From contig CAZILB010000008.1 of NCBI GenBank assembly GCA_964539925.1, positions 1 through 47,651 of the forward strand: 47,651 nt of DNA. Reading direction: 5' to 3'. The notes below the pieces were generated by a model, which did not search any database, had not been told where the DNA came from, and was given only the letters and a program-made list of their open reading frames with translations. This document shows positions 28,410-38,389 of this stretch, in pieces; position 1 is the stretch's first letter, and every line of letters begins with the position of its first letter. The position numbers and the translations under genes are program-made. This stretch comes from DP-20 sp964539925. GTDB taxonomy: Bacteria > Desulfobacterota > Binatia > UBA9968.

Positions 28410-29064
28410 GCCATAGCACAGGCGCTCATCAAGCTGCGCCGGGAAACCATTTCATGGAAGAACTGCGCATCGAAATCAAACGCGTGCGGCCGGCGTCGCC
28501 GCCGCTCGGTTTGCCGGCGTATATGACGGCGGGAGCGGCCGGCATGGATCTCTACGCCGATCTCGATGGAGCGATCGAGATCGCGCCTCACGAGCGGGTA
28601 TTGATTCCCACCGGGATTGCGCTCGCGCTGCCGGCCGGCTTCGAGGCGCAGATCCGGCCGCGGAGCGGGCTGGCCTTGAAGCATGGATTGACGCTGCTCA
28701 ATAGCCCCGGCACCATCGACTCGGACTACCGCGGTGAAATCCAGATCATCACGATCAACCTCGGCGCCGAGCCGATCGTGGTCGAACGCGGTCAGCGCAT
28801 CGCGCAAATGGTGATCCAGCGCGTGGTGCGGGCGGTTTGGCGCGAGGTGAGCGAACTCGATGCCACGGCGCGCGAAACGGGCGGCTTCGGCCATACNNNN
28901 NNNNNNNNNNNNNNNNNNNNNNNNNNNNNNNNNNNNNNNNNNNNNNNNNNNNNNNNNNNNNNNNNNNNNNNNNNNNNNNNNNNNNNNNNNNNNNNNGCGA
29001 GGTGAGCGAACTCGATGCCACGGCGCGCGAAACGGGCGGCTTCGGCCATACGGATAAAAAGTAG
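28406..29064 (+). CDS. dut: dUTP diphosphatase, interrupted by a false scaffold gap
   Basis: The five trimeric dUTPase motifs are all visible: AAGMDLYA, PRSGLALKHG, GTIDSDYRGEIQI, RGQRIAQMVI and ARETGGFGHTDKK. A 100-N gap (28897-28996) falls inside motif 5, but the 55 bases before the gap are repeated exactly after it. If one copy and the N run are removed, the frame closes to a normal protein of 167 residues, so the gene is intact. The start at 28406 overlaps the peptidase stop. A second Met at 28454 (MEELRIEIKRV) also fits the family. The enzyme converts dUTP to dUMP, keeping uracil out of DNA and feeding dTMP synthesis. Confidence 0.92.
28897..28996. other. 100-N scaffold gap flanked by a 55-bp exact duplication
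   Basis: Bases 28842-28896 are identical to 28997-29051. The contig ends overlap, so the gap has zero real length and the scaffold is 155 bp too long here. The gap interrupts only dut. Confidence 0.95.
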
Positions 29065-29136
29065 GTTCAAAGTTCAAAGGTTCAAGGGTTGGAACCCGGA
29101 TCGGGTTTGAACGTTGAACCGTTGAACTTTTGAACC
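29064..29136. repeat. Long GTTCAA hairpin between dut and purB
   Basis: The left arm starts GGTTCAAAGTTCAAAGG, and the right arm ends GTTGAACTTTTGAACC. Together they form an imperfect hairpin of about 30-bp arms that starts on the last base of the dut stop codon. It belongs to the GTTCAA family seen at 59, 15518 and 16649. It may end the rpsO-pnp-dut transcript, although there is no T run. Confidence 0.8.
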
Positions 29137-29156
29137 AGAAGAGGCGACTTCGAAGC

Positions 29157-30449
29157 ATGATCCCTCGTTACACTCGCCCGGAGATGGGCCGGATCTGGTC
29201 CGAAGAGAACGGCTTTCAAAAATGGCTGGATGTGGAAATTCTTGCCGCCGAAGCCTGGGCCGGGCTGGGTAAGATGCCTAAGGCCGCCATTGCGCGAATT
29301 CGGAAAAAGGCGCGCTTCGATATCAAACGCGTTCGTGAAATCGAGGCCGAGGTCAAACATGAGATCATCGCCTTTCTCAGCGCGGTGGCGGAATCTATTG
29401 GCGAGGACGCCCGCTATCTCCACGTCGGCATGACGTCCTCCGACGTCATGGACACGGCGCTGGCGATTCAATTCAAGGAAGCTTCGGCGATCATCGAACA
29501 GGACCTTCGCGATCTTTTAAAAGTTCTCCGGCGCCAGGCGCGCAAATATAAATGGACCGTGATGATCGGCCGCACCCACGGGGTGCACGCCGAACCGATC
29601 ACTTTCGGACTCAAATTGGCGCTTTGGTATCAGGAGATGGAGCGCCATCTGGCGCGTTTTCAGAGAGCCGTCGATGACATTTGCGTCGGCCAGATCTCCG
29701 GCGCGGTGGGGACCTTCGCGCAGGTTTCGCCGAAAGTCGAAGCCTATGTTTGCCGGAAAAGCGGGCTTAAACCGGCGCCGATTTCCAATCAGATCATTCA
29801 GCGGGACCGCCATGCGTACTATTTCGCGACGCTGGCGATCATCGCCAGCTCGCTGGAAAAATTCGCCGTCGAGATCCGCCACCTGCAGCGCACCGAAGTC
29901 CAGGAAGCCGAAGAGCCGTTCACCGAGGGGCAGAAGGGCTCCTCGGCCATGCCGCACAAACGGAACCCGATTCTTTCGGAGAATGTTTCCGGCATGGCGC
30001 GGCTGATGCGCTCCTATGCCCTGGCGGCGATGGAAAACGTGCCGCTGTGGCATGAGCGGGACATCAGCCATTCGTCCGTCGAACGCGTGATCGCGCCCGA
30101 CGCCACCATCGCGCTCGACTTCATGCTCAGGCGCATGACGTACGTGCTCGGCAATTTATGCGTCTACCCGGAAAACATGAGGCGCAACCTGGAAAAAAGC
30201 GGCGGCACGGTTTTTTCGGAGAAGGTCCTGCTCGCTCTCGTCGATAAGGGCGTCGCCCGGGATATCGCTTACCGCATGGTGCAGCGCCACGCGCTCAAAG
30301 TGGGCCGGGAAGGCGGCGATTTGAAGCGCGAGCTGCTTAAGGACCAGGAGATTCGCGGTTATCTGTCGCCTGAGGCCATCGAAGCGATCTGGGGTGTAAA
30401 ACATCACCTGACCCGCGTGGACTTCATTTTCCGCCGGGTCTTTCACTAA
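29157..30449 (+). CDS. purB: Adenylosuccinate lyase
   Basis: 430 residues from the ATG at 29157, which has GAAGAGG 8-14 bp upstream; an in-frame TTG at 29130 lies inside the repeat hairpin and is unlikely. The fumarase/aspartase superfamily signature GSSAMPHKRNPILSEN is present, as are MTSSDVMDTALAIQ and the catalytic-region RTHGVHAEP. The enzyme cleaves SAICAR and adenylosuccinate, releasing fumarate, in two steps of purine synthesis. It leads the run purB-purS-purQ-purL-purF. The purC gene that often follows purB is not here. Confidence 0.97.
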   Translation: MIPRYTRPEMGRIWSEENGFQKWLDVEILAAEAWAGLGKMPKAAIARIRKKARFDIKRVREIEAEVKHEIIAFLSAVAESIGEDARYLHVGMTSSDVMDTALAIQFKEASAIIEQDLRDLLKVLRRQARKYKWTVMIGRTHGVHAEPITFGLKLALWYQEMERHLARFQRAVDDICVGQISGAVGTFAQVSPKVEAYVCRKSGLKPAPISNQIIQRDRHAYYFATLAIIASSLEKFAVEIRHLQRTEVQEAEEPFTEGQKGSSAMPHKRNPILSENVSGMARLMRSYALAAMENVPLWHERDISHSSVERVIAPDATIALDFMLRRMTYVLGNLCVYPENMRRNLEKSGGTVFSEKVLLALVDKGVARDIAYRMVQRHALKVGREGGDLKRELLKDQEIRGYLSPEAIEAIWGVKHHLTRVDFIFRRVFH

Positions 30450-30472
30450 TCCATCCGTGAAGGCCGAATTTT

Positions 30473-30715
30473 ATGCGCGTTAAGATTTTTGTGTCGCTGA
30501 AGCGCGGCGTGCTCGATCCGCAAGGCAAGGCAATCGAGCGCTCGCTGCACACCTTGGGCTATGGCGATGTTCAGGACGTTCGCGTCGGCAAATATCTCGA
30601 GCTCGACGTCAGCGCCTCCTCAGCCGAAAGCGCGGCGATTCGAATCCGCGAAATGTGTGATAAACTATTAGCGAATCCCGTGATTGAAGACTACCGCTTT
30701 GAGATCGAGTCGTAA
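30473..30715 (+). CDS. purS: Phosphoribosylformylglycinamidine synthase subunit PurS
   Basis: 80 residues, standard length. Family pattern: KIFVSLKRGVLDPQGKAIERSLHTLGY, then VRVGKYLELDV and a C-terminal NPVIEDYRFEIE. PurS dimers bridge PurQ and the small-type PurL in the three-subunit FGAM synthase. It starts 24 bp after the purB stop and is followed after 108 bp by purQ, an unusually long gap for this operon. Confidence 0.96.
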   Translation: MRVKIFVSLKRGVLDPQGKAIERSLHTLGYGDVQDVRVGKYLELDVSASSAESAAIRIREMCDKLLANPVIEDYRFEIES

Positions 30716-30823
30716 GTCTTCAGAAGTCGGTGCTGACGGGAAAAATGCGCGAAGGGGGCATCGGTCTTCGGGCCTGCCGGCTTTAGCCGAGCGCCAAGCA
30801 GCGCGTCCATCGGTGAACGAATT

Positions 30824-31526
30824 ATGCGTTGGGGTGTCATTACATTTCCCGGCTCCTGCGACGATCAAGATGTCGTCGACAGTCTGAAGCTCGATTTGGG
30901 CCAGAAGGTCAAATCCCTTTGGCATAAGGACGAGCTGTCCGGCAACTTCGATTGCCTGGTACTGCCGGGAGGGTTTTCCTACGGCGATTATTTGCGCTGC
31001 GGCGCCATGGCGCGCTTTTCGCCGATCATGCGCGGCGTGGTCAAGTTCGCCCAAAGCGGCGGTCTCGTGCTTGGGATTTGCAACGGTTTTCAAATTCTCT
31101 GCGAGGCGGGCCTGTTGCCCGGCGCTTTGGTGCGCAATGCCGGCCTCCAATTCATCTGCCAGCCGGTTTATCTCCGGGTCGAAGAGAGCGACACCCCGTT
31201 TACGAGCGGCGTCAAAAAAGGCCAGCTTTTAAAAATTCCCATCAAGCACGGCGAAGGCTGTTACTACGCCGATCCGGAGACCCTCGAGCGCCTGCGCAAG
31301 AATTGCCAGATCTTGCTGCGCTACGTGGATGCCAAGGGCCGGCCGACATCGGCCGCGAATCCCAACGGCTCTTTGGACAATATTGCCGGGATTTGCAACG
31401 AGACGCGCAATGTCTTCGGTCTCATGCCCCATCCGGAGGACGCCTGCAACGAGCTTCTCGGCAGCGACGACGGCGCGAAGATTTTTACCTCCATCGCGGC
31501 GGCTTTGGCCGAAAGGGCGAAGCGCC

Positions 31527-31534
<8 letters not shown>
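30824..31534 (+). CDS. purQ: Phosphoribosylformylglycinamidine synthase subunit PurQ (glutaminase)
   Basis: 236 residues of a class I glutamine amidotransferase. The nucleophile Cys is in GLVLGICNGFQIL, and the partner His-Glu lie in MPHPEDA near the C terminus. It begins with MRWGVITFPGSCDD, as usual for PurQ. It supplies ammonia to PurL for FGAM formation. Its stop overlaps the purL start by 8 bp, indicating coupled translation. It opens after a 108-bp non-coding stretch with no clear Shine-Dalgarno. Confidence 0.96.
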
Positions 31535-33761
<2,227 letters not shown>

Positions 33762-33818
33762 TCGGGTTCAACGGTTCGGGCGCTCCGCGCTCAAGCTCAT
33801 GGGCTGGGAACAGCCGCA

Positions 33819-35252
33819 ATGATGGATAAATTCCACGAAGAATGCGCCGTCATGGGCGTTTATGGCCACCCCGAGGCGGCCAACATGGTTTATCTCGGCC
33901 TCTACGCCTTGCAGCACCGCGGCCAGGAGTCCTGCGGCATCGTCTCATCGGACGGGAAGGGGCTCATCTCGCATCGCCAGATGGGTTTGGTGGCGGACGC
34001 TTTCAAGGAAGATGTCATCAAGCACCTTGAGGGCGCCAGCGCCATCGGCCACAATCGCTATTCCACTCAGGGGCAGAGCCATCTCAAGAACGCCCAGCCT
34101 TTCGTCGTCGAGTATTCCCAGGGTCCGATTGCGATCTCGCATAACGGCAACCTGGTCAACGGCGCTCTGTTGCGCGAGGAACTGGAGCAGACCGGGTCGA
34201 TCTTTCAATCGACGTCGGATACCGAGGTGATCATTCATTTAATCGCCACCTCGAAGGAACCGACGCTGATGGGGAGGGTCGTCGAGGCCTTGAGCCGGGC
34301 TCGCGGCGCTTACTCGCTGTTGTTTTTGACGCTGGACAAGATGATCGCGGCGCGCGACCCCTACGGGTTTCGCCCCCTGGTGCTCGGCCAATTCGCTGAG
34401 GGAAAAAATCGCGGCGCTTACGTGTTTGCCTCCGAGACTTGCGCCCTGGACTTGATCGAAGCGAGCTTCATCCGCGACGTGGAGCCGGGCGAGATTATCA
34501 CCATCGGACCCAACGGAGTGGAGTCGCTCAAGCCTTTTCCGCCGGTGCCCCATGCCAAATGCATCTTCGAGTATGTTTATTTCGCGCGTCCCGACAGCAA
34601 TCTTTTCGGCCACAATGTCTATCAAGTGCGCAAAGCGCTCGGTCGCCAGTTGGCGCGGGAAAGCGCTGTGGCGGCGGATCTGGTGACGCCGGTGCCGGAT
34701 TCCGGCGTGCCGGCGGCCATGGGCTACGCCGAGGAGTCGAAGATTCCGCTGGAATTCGGTCTGATCCGCAATCACTACGTGGGCCGGACCTTTATCGAAC
34801 CGCAGCAGACGATCCGCAACTTCGGCGTCAAGATCAAGCTTAACGCCCAGCGCGACGTGCTGAACGGCAAGCGCGTGGTGGTGGTGGACGACTCCATCGT
34901 GCGCGGCACAACCAGCCGAAAGATCATCCGCATGCTGCGCGACGCCGGCGCCAAAGAAGTGCACATGCGCATCAGCTCGCCGGCGACGATCAGCCCCTGC
35001 TACTACGGCATCGACACGCCAACCCGCACCGAGCTCATTGCGTCGTCGAACTCCGTGGAGGAAATCCGCCGCTTCATCGAAGCCGACACGCTCGCCTACT
35101 TGAGCAACGACGGCATGTTCGCCTACTTTGATGGCAAAAAAGAGGGCTTCTGCGACGCCTGCTTCACCGCCAACTACCCGGTCCACTTCGAAGACGAAGG
35201 CCACACCCGCCAGCTCCACCTCTTCGACGCGGTAAACCGGACGAGTTCTTAG
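33819..35252 (+). CDS. purF: Amidophosphoribosyltransferase
   Basis: 477 residues. A short propeptide MMDKFHEE precedes the catalytic Cys9 (CAVMGVYGHPEA), which becomes the N-terminal nucleophile after cleavage. The glutaminase domain is followed by a type I PRTase domain with the PRPP loop VVVVDDSIVRGTTSRK. Cysteines in KCIFEYVYFARPDS, SPCYYGID and FCDACF match the 4Fe-4S-binding type of Bacillus PurF. The enzyme carries out the first committed step of purine synthesis. Start codon choice is between two adjacent ATGs (33819, 33822). It is the last gene of the purine run; 99 bp of non-coding DNA follow before the convergent DUF2283 gene. Confidence 0.96.
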   Translation: MMDKFHEECAVMGVYGHPEAANMVYLGLYALQHRGQESCGIVSSDGKGLISHRQMGLVADAFKEDVIKHLEGASAIGHNRYSTQGQSHLKNAQPFVVEYSQGPIAISHNGNLVNGALLREELEQTGSIFQSTSDTEVIIHLIATSKEPTLMGRVVEALSRARGAYSLLFLTLDKMIAARDPYGFRPLVLGQFAEGKNRGAYVFASETCALDLIEASFIRDVEPGEIITIGPNGVESLKPFPPVPHAKCIFEYVYFARPDSNLFGHNVYQVRKALGRQLARESAVAADLVTPVPDSGVPAAMGYAEESKIPLEFGLIRNHYVGRTFIEPQQTIRNFGVKIKLNAQRDVLNGKRVVVVDDSIVRGTTSRKIIRMLRDAGAKEVHMRISSPATISPCYYGIDTPTRTELIASSNSVEEIRRFIEADTLAYLSNDGMFAYFDGKKEGFCDACFTANYPVHFEDEGHTRQLHLFDAVNRTSS

Positions 35253-35351
35253 TGGAGGCTCCGTCCCCAGCCGGCAACAAACCGCGACGAAAGTCGGCGC
35301 ACGCTCTCTCCAGAGCAACTTGGAGCATAAAAGGTAGCCCCTGTTTCCAAT

Positions 35352-35567
35352 CTACGTGTCGTTCAGGATCAGGTTCTCGGTTGAGAGATTGAAAATATCG
35401 GCTGAGGAATATCGCTTGGAGGCACTCAAGACTTCAAGGCCGATCAGTCGCCCTTCACCATCGAAGTCAAGGTTCACGCCGTCAGAAACCTCTTGGGTTC
35501 GGGCGACGTATTTTTCCTGGATTCTGATGTAAAGAGCGTCCACCTGTTTATCGTATTCGATTTTCAT
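35352..35567 (-). CDS. DUF2283 protein, putative antitoxin-like partner
   Basis: 71 residues from the ATG at 35567; a GTG at 35579 would add four. It is a complete DUF2283 domain: MKIEYDKQVDALYIRIQ, then VSDGVNLDFDGEGRLIGLEVLSAS, with the usual acidic composition. DUF2283 genes commonly sit beside DUF4258 genes in an arrangement suspected to be a toxin-antitoxin-like pair; its function is not established. Here it lies 8 bp after the stop of an N-terminally truncated DUF4258 remnant, so its partner has been damaged. It is convergent with purF. Confidence 0.85.
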   Translation of the reverse strand: MKIEYDKQVDALYIRIQEKYVARTQEVSDGVNLDFDGEGRLIGLEVLSASKRYSSADIFNLSTENLILNDT

Positions 35568-35575
35568 GGTTCTGC

Positions 35576-35734
35576 TCACATGAGTTCTTTTTCTATTACG
35601 GTAATCACCACAACGTCCCCCGCTTCCTCCACGTAGGTCACCTTCAACAAGCGATCGTCCAATAATTTGTAGGCATTGCGTCGACTTTCGAGGCTGTCCT
35701 CCGCTCGATCCGCATTATCCAGAACCTTCAGCAC
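35576..35734 (-). pseudogene. N-terminally truncated DUF4258 remnant
   Basis: A 52-codon frame from a possible GTG at 35734 ends at 35576. It reads VLDNADRAEDSLESRRNAYK and then LLKVTYVEEAGDVVVITVIE, which matches the C-terminal two thirds of DUF4258 proteins (typically about 75 residues). The N-terminal strand-helix that normally starts with a Met and a His-rich stretch is missing. Upstream the frame runs into the 3' end of the DUF5615 gene. I infer that a deletion removed its 5' part together with the 3' part of the DUF5615 gene. It may still be translated from the GTG, but a functional product is unlikely. Confidence 0.7.
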
Positions 35735-35955
35735 CTCAGATTTGCAATTGCAATCCTCCGCCCAACCGGGTTTTGCTGATGCCGCAAATTTTTGTCGGTA
35801 GTCACCAAAACGTCAAAGGCTTCTTGTTCTGCCACAGCGAGCAGCTCGCCGTTTTGCAAAGTGCTCCAACCGCGCTCAAAGGCTGTCTCTATTTGGTGAG
35901 AGCCGAGATGCGTCCGTAGAGGTAGCGGCGTCCCTTGATCGAAAAGAACACGCAC
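35728..35955 (-). CDS. DUF5615 (PIN-like) protein, C-terminally truncated
   Basis: 75 residues from a GTG directly adjacent to the DUF433 stop (TGAGTG). The N-terminal RVLFDQGTPLPLR, the middle STLQNGELLAVAEQEAFDVL and VTTDKNLRHQQNPVGRRIAI are the family hallmarks, with the candidate acidic active-site residues Asp6, Glu37, Asp48 and Asp54 kept. Relatives continue about 30-40 residues beyond RRIAI with a TSW-containing C-terminal helix. Here the frame turns to ANLRC and stops at the junction with the DUF4258 remnant. These proteins resemble VapC nucleases and normally pair with DUF433. The truncation may inactivate it or leave a minimal nuclease. Confidence 0.75.
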   Translation of the reverse strand: MRVLFDQGTPLPLRTHLGSHQIETAFERGWSTLQNGELLAVAEQEAFDVLVTTDKNLRHQQNPVGRRIAIANLRC

Positions 35956-36183
35956 TCAGGCGGCCTGCGGTGAATTGGAACTCTTCGCTACATGGTCCAG
36001 CACGGCGCGCACCTGTTCGACGGTGACTCCTGGAAACCACTCAACAAACTGCGTGATCTGGGCCCCGTCCTCCAGGTTTTCAAAAAGAGCTGAGACCGGA
36101 ACCCGAGTGCCACGAAACACCCAGGCTCCGCCTACGCGTTCAGGATCACGCTCGACTTCTGGACAAGAAGACCAGTCTAACAT
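35956..36183 (-). CDS. DUF433 protein, putative antitoxin
   Basis: 75 residues, complete. It has the DUF433 pattern CPEVERDPERVGGAWVFRGT, then RVPVSALFENLEDGAQITQF and EWFPGVTVEQVRAVLDHVAK, a winged-helix-like DNA-binding fold. DUF433 genes are the usual upstream partners of DUF5615 PIN-like genes, and here the next gene starts with no gap. Such antitoxins typically repress their own operon. The 260 bp upstream contain a 14-bp perfect palindrome (36337-36350) about 150 bp from the start, which is too far to call an operator with confidence. Confidence 0.85.
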   Translation of the reverse strand: MLDWSSCPEVERDPERVGGAWVFRGTRVPVSALFENLEDGAQITQFVEWFPGVTVEQVRAVLDHVAKSSNSPQAA

Positions 36184-36444
36184 GGTTTGATCGTAGCCCG
36201 GGGATCGACGCGAATCAAGGACATTTCTTGAGTCAGATCGGTCTGTCTCCAGATCAGTGTTAATGTAAACCGATCAGGATCGCGTAAGAACCGCCGATGC
36301 CGTTGAGATTGAACTGTACCGCCCAAATGATCGCCATGACCCGGGTCATGATCTGCACTCTCTTGCGCTTGGTTAACCGGGCTATTTTCGATTGACGCGC
36401 AACTTGGCGGGAGTATGATGAACGCCGGCGCGAGGAGCCGAGCG

Positions 36445-36906
36445 ATGACAGCCGAAATCCGNNNNNNNNNNNNNNNNNNNNNNNNNNNNNNNNNNNNNNN
36501 NNNNNNNNNNNNNNNNNNNNNNNNNNNNNNNNNNNNNNNNNNNNNNNNNNNNNNNNNNNNNAATGGTTGGAAATGGATCGCCAGAGAAGGCGCGTGGCAA
36601 GACGGGCTCATCGCCATGATGGCCACCGAATGGGTCAACGACGACCGGAGACTTGGGGATCAGGGCGGCGGGTTGTCGCGCCGCGACGGCTTACGATGGA
36701 TCAGAGATTTCGGTTTCAAATGGGAAGAGATGCCCAACTTTGCGGCCCATGCCGTGGCCGACGAGAAACACGGCGATCTCTTCGTGCCGTTGCTGCAGCA
36801 ATATATTGCGGACCGGCCCCGCGCTCTGAAAGCGGCCGACGACGCGCTGGAGTTATTCAAGCTCTATCATCTGGGCGTGGCCGAAGCGATGGAGAAACTG
36901 GACTGA
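36445..36906 (+). CDS. Gap-interrupted gene, C-terminal half resembling heme-oxygenase-like diiron proteins
   Basis: The proposed start MTAEIR at 36445 has GAGGAG 7 bp upstream; only six codons precede a 100-N gap. After the gap, 115 residues remain: GWKWIAREGAWQDGLIAMMA, TEWVNDDRRLGDQGGGLS, a central DEKHGDLFVPLLQQYIAD and the ending ALELFKLYHLGVAEAMEKLD. The helical pattern and the ExxH-like motif recall the C-terminal half of heme-oxygenase-like iron-containing redox enzymes or TenA/PqqC relatives. I cannot confirm this without the missing part. Unlike the other two gaps, no sequence is repeated across this one, so real bases are missing and whether the two sides belong to one gene is assumed. 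Confidence 0.5.
   Translation: MTAEIXXXXXXXXXXXXXXXXXXXXXXXXXXXXXXXXXXNGWKWIAREGAWQDGLIAMMATEWVNDDRRLGDQGGGLSRRDGLRWIRDFGFKWEEMPNFAAHAVADEKHGDLFVPLLQQYIADRPRALKAADDALELFKLYHLGVAEAMEKLD
36462..36561. other. 100-N scaffold gap of unknown true length
   Basis: A default 100-N run. The bases before (CGAAATCCG) and after (AATGGTTGGAAATGG) share no duplication, so this gap hides real sequence. Confidence 0.9.
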
Positions 36907-36979
36907 CTCCGAAGTCCGCGCGGGGTCTTGCTCCTGCCTTCAGATGGATAAACCGGCGCATATCTGAAATAGTGACGCC

Positions 36980-37324
36980 ATGGGGAATCGAATTACGGAC
37001 ATCGGCAAGATCAGGAACCGGGTGGATGCGGACAATCGCACAGGGGTTTTCGACGGCAAAAAAGTTGCCAAATTGGGGACTGAAAAGAATCCCGCGGTGG
37101 TCACCGTACGAACGGAAAAGAGGCTCAAAGAGGTGACCGCCATATTCGCAGAAAAGGGATGGAAATTTCGCATCGGGCTGGAACCGGACAAACCGGAGGA
37201 CATCGCCGATTTAACGCGGTTGATGAACCCGCCCAAGCCCACGATCGTCGAAAAGAAGACTGGACGCAATGAACCTTGCCCATGCGGAAGCGGGAAGAAA
37301 TTCAAAAACTGTTGTGGTCGATAG
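36980..37324 (+). CDS. SEC-C metal-binding motif protein (PBPRA1643-like)
   Basis: 114 residues. The C terminus is a SEC-C zinc motif, GRNEPCPCGSGKKFKNCCGR, with the CxC-x8-CC arrangement used by SecA to bind zinc. The first 90 residues contain KVAKLGTEKNPAVVTVRTEK and WKFRIGLEPDKPEDIADL, which fits the small PBPRA1643-type SWIM/SEC-C family. Function is unknown; zinc binding is the only safe prediction. It follows the gap-interrupted gene by 73 bp and precedes the solute-binding-protein-like gene. Confidence 0.82.
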   Translation: MGNRITDIGKIRNRVDADNRTGVFDGKKVAKLGTEKNPAVVTVRTEKRLKEVTAIFAEKGWKFRIGLEPDKPEDIADLTRLMNPPKPTIVEKKTGRNEPCPCGSGKKFKNCCGR

Positions 37325-37418
37325 TCGGGAGTCGTCACGCTGCTAGGCGATGCCATCGCGATTTCCGGCGCAAACAGGAGAACGGGTCGTTTCTCAAGAC
37401 GTTAGCTTAGCTAAACCT

Positions 37419-38156
37419 ATGATTCCATCATCCTTGCGTTCGACTCTCGCACCGAGCGGCACATTACGCGCCGGCATCAACTACGGCAATCCCGTGCTCG
37501 CGAAGCGAGATCCGGCGAGCGGCGAGTTGACCGGTGTGGCGGTGGAACTGGCGCGGGAGTTGGCCCGCCGCGCCGGGTTGCCCCTCGAACTGGTGCCGTT
37601 TGGATCGGCCGGAAAACTGTTCGAGGGGGTTAAAACCGGAGCGTGGGACGCGGCGTTTCTGGCGATCGATCCGGCGCGGGCGGCGGAGATCGACTTTACT
37701 CCTCCGTACATCGAGATCGAAGGAACTTATCTTGTGCCGGCGGGATCGACCATCTCGACCATCTTGGACGTTGACCGTGCCGGCGTGCGGGTCGCCGTGT
37801 CGGCCAACAGCGCTTACGATTTGTTTCTGAGCCGGAACCTCAAGCACGCCGAATTGGTGCGCGCCTCGGATCCCAATTCGGCTTTCACGCTGATCTTGGC
37901 CGGAGAGGCGGATGTAGTCGCCGGCGTGAGACAGCATTTGTCGTCTCACGCCGGCAAACTTCCGGGAGCGCGCGTGCTCGATGACCGCTTTATGGCTATT
38001 GAACAGGCGCTCGGCATCCCCAAGGGCCGCGGCGAGGGAGCGCAATATTTGCGGCAATTCATCGAGGACGCCAAAGCGTCGGGACTGGTTTTGCGTGCGC
38101 TTGAAAAAGCCGGCGTGGAAGGCGTCTCGATTTCACCGAGGGCGGCGCCGGTTTAA
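37419..38156 (+). CDS. Solute-binding-protein-family (SBP_bac_3) protein without signal peptide
   Basis: 245 residues from the ATG at 37419 (MIPSSLRSTLAPSGTLRAGI); an ATG at 37350 would add 23 polar residues. The bilobed type 3 periplasmic-binding fold is marked by LRAGINYGNPVLAKR, VAVELARELARRAG and WDAAFLAIDPARAAEIDFTP. Neither start gives a signal peptide, lipobox or membrane anchor, so the protein appears cytoplasmic. No ABC permease or ATPase genes are adjacent. Homologues with this LAPSGTLRAGINYGN start are commonly encoded alone. Possible roles are ligand sensing or amino-acid-analogue binding or conversion. The ribosome site is weak for both starts. Confidence 0.8.
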   Translation: MIPSSLRSTLAPSGTLRAGINYGNPVLAKRDPASGELTGVAVELARELARRAGLPLELVPFGSAGKLFEGVKTGAWDAAFLAIDPARAAEIDFTPPYIEIEGTYLVPAGSTISTILDVDRAGVRVAVSANSAYDLFLSRNLKHAELVRASDPNSAFTLILAGEADVVAGVRQHLSSHAGKLPGARVLDDRFMAIEQALGIPKGRGEGAQYLRQFIEDAKASGLVLRALEKAGVEGVSISPRAAPV

Positions 38157-38329
38157 CCCAGGTATCCGATTGATTCCTATCGATCCTCTGCGGACAGCAG
38201 CGTGCCCGCTGACTGAAGAACGCCCCCGGATCTATAGGCCGCGCGGCAATCCATTGGCCAAAACGCCGCAGAGCAGTCGCCGTCGCTATCATGCGCGCCC
38301 TTGCCGCAATAGCGCGACCGCAATCACAA

Positions 38330-38362
38330 GGCCAAGAGGTCTGTCCCGTCAGGCTCTTGGCC
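38330..38362. terminator. Hairpin between convergent genes, possible bidirectional terminator
   Basis: GGCCAAGAG (38330-38338) pairs with CTCTTGGCC (38354-38362) around a 15-nt loop. It lies between the solute-binding-protein gene (plus) and the SWIB gene (minus). The flanks are only weakly T-rich, so termination is probable rather than certain. The rest of this 233-bp gap shows nothing. Confidence 0.5.
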
Positions 38363-38389
38363 CTTTAAAAACTTGCCCGGGAGCGATTT

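Noticed and set aside
28406..29064. dut as a pseudogene or two fragments
   Set aside because: The apparent break is an assembly artefact: 55 identical bases flank the N run, and merging restores the frame.
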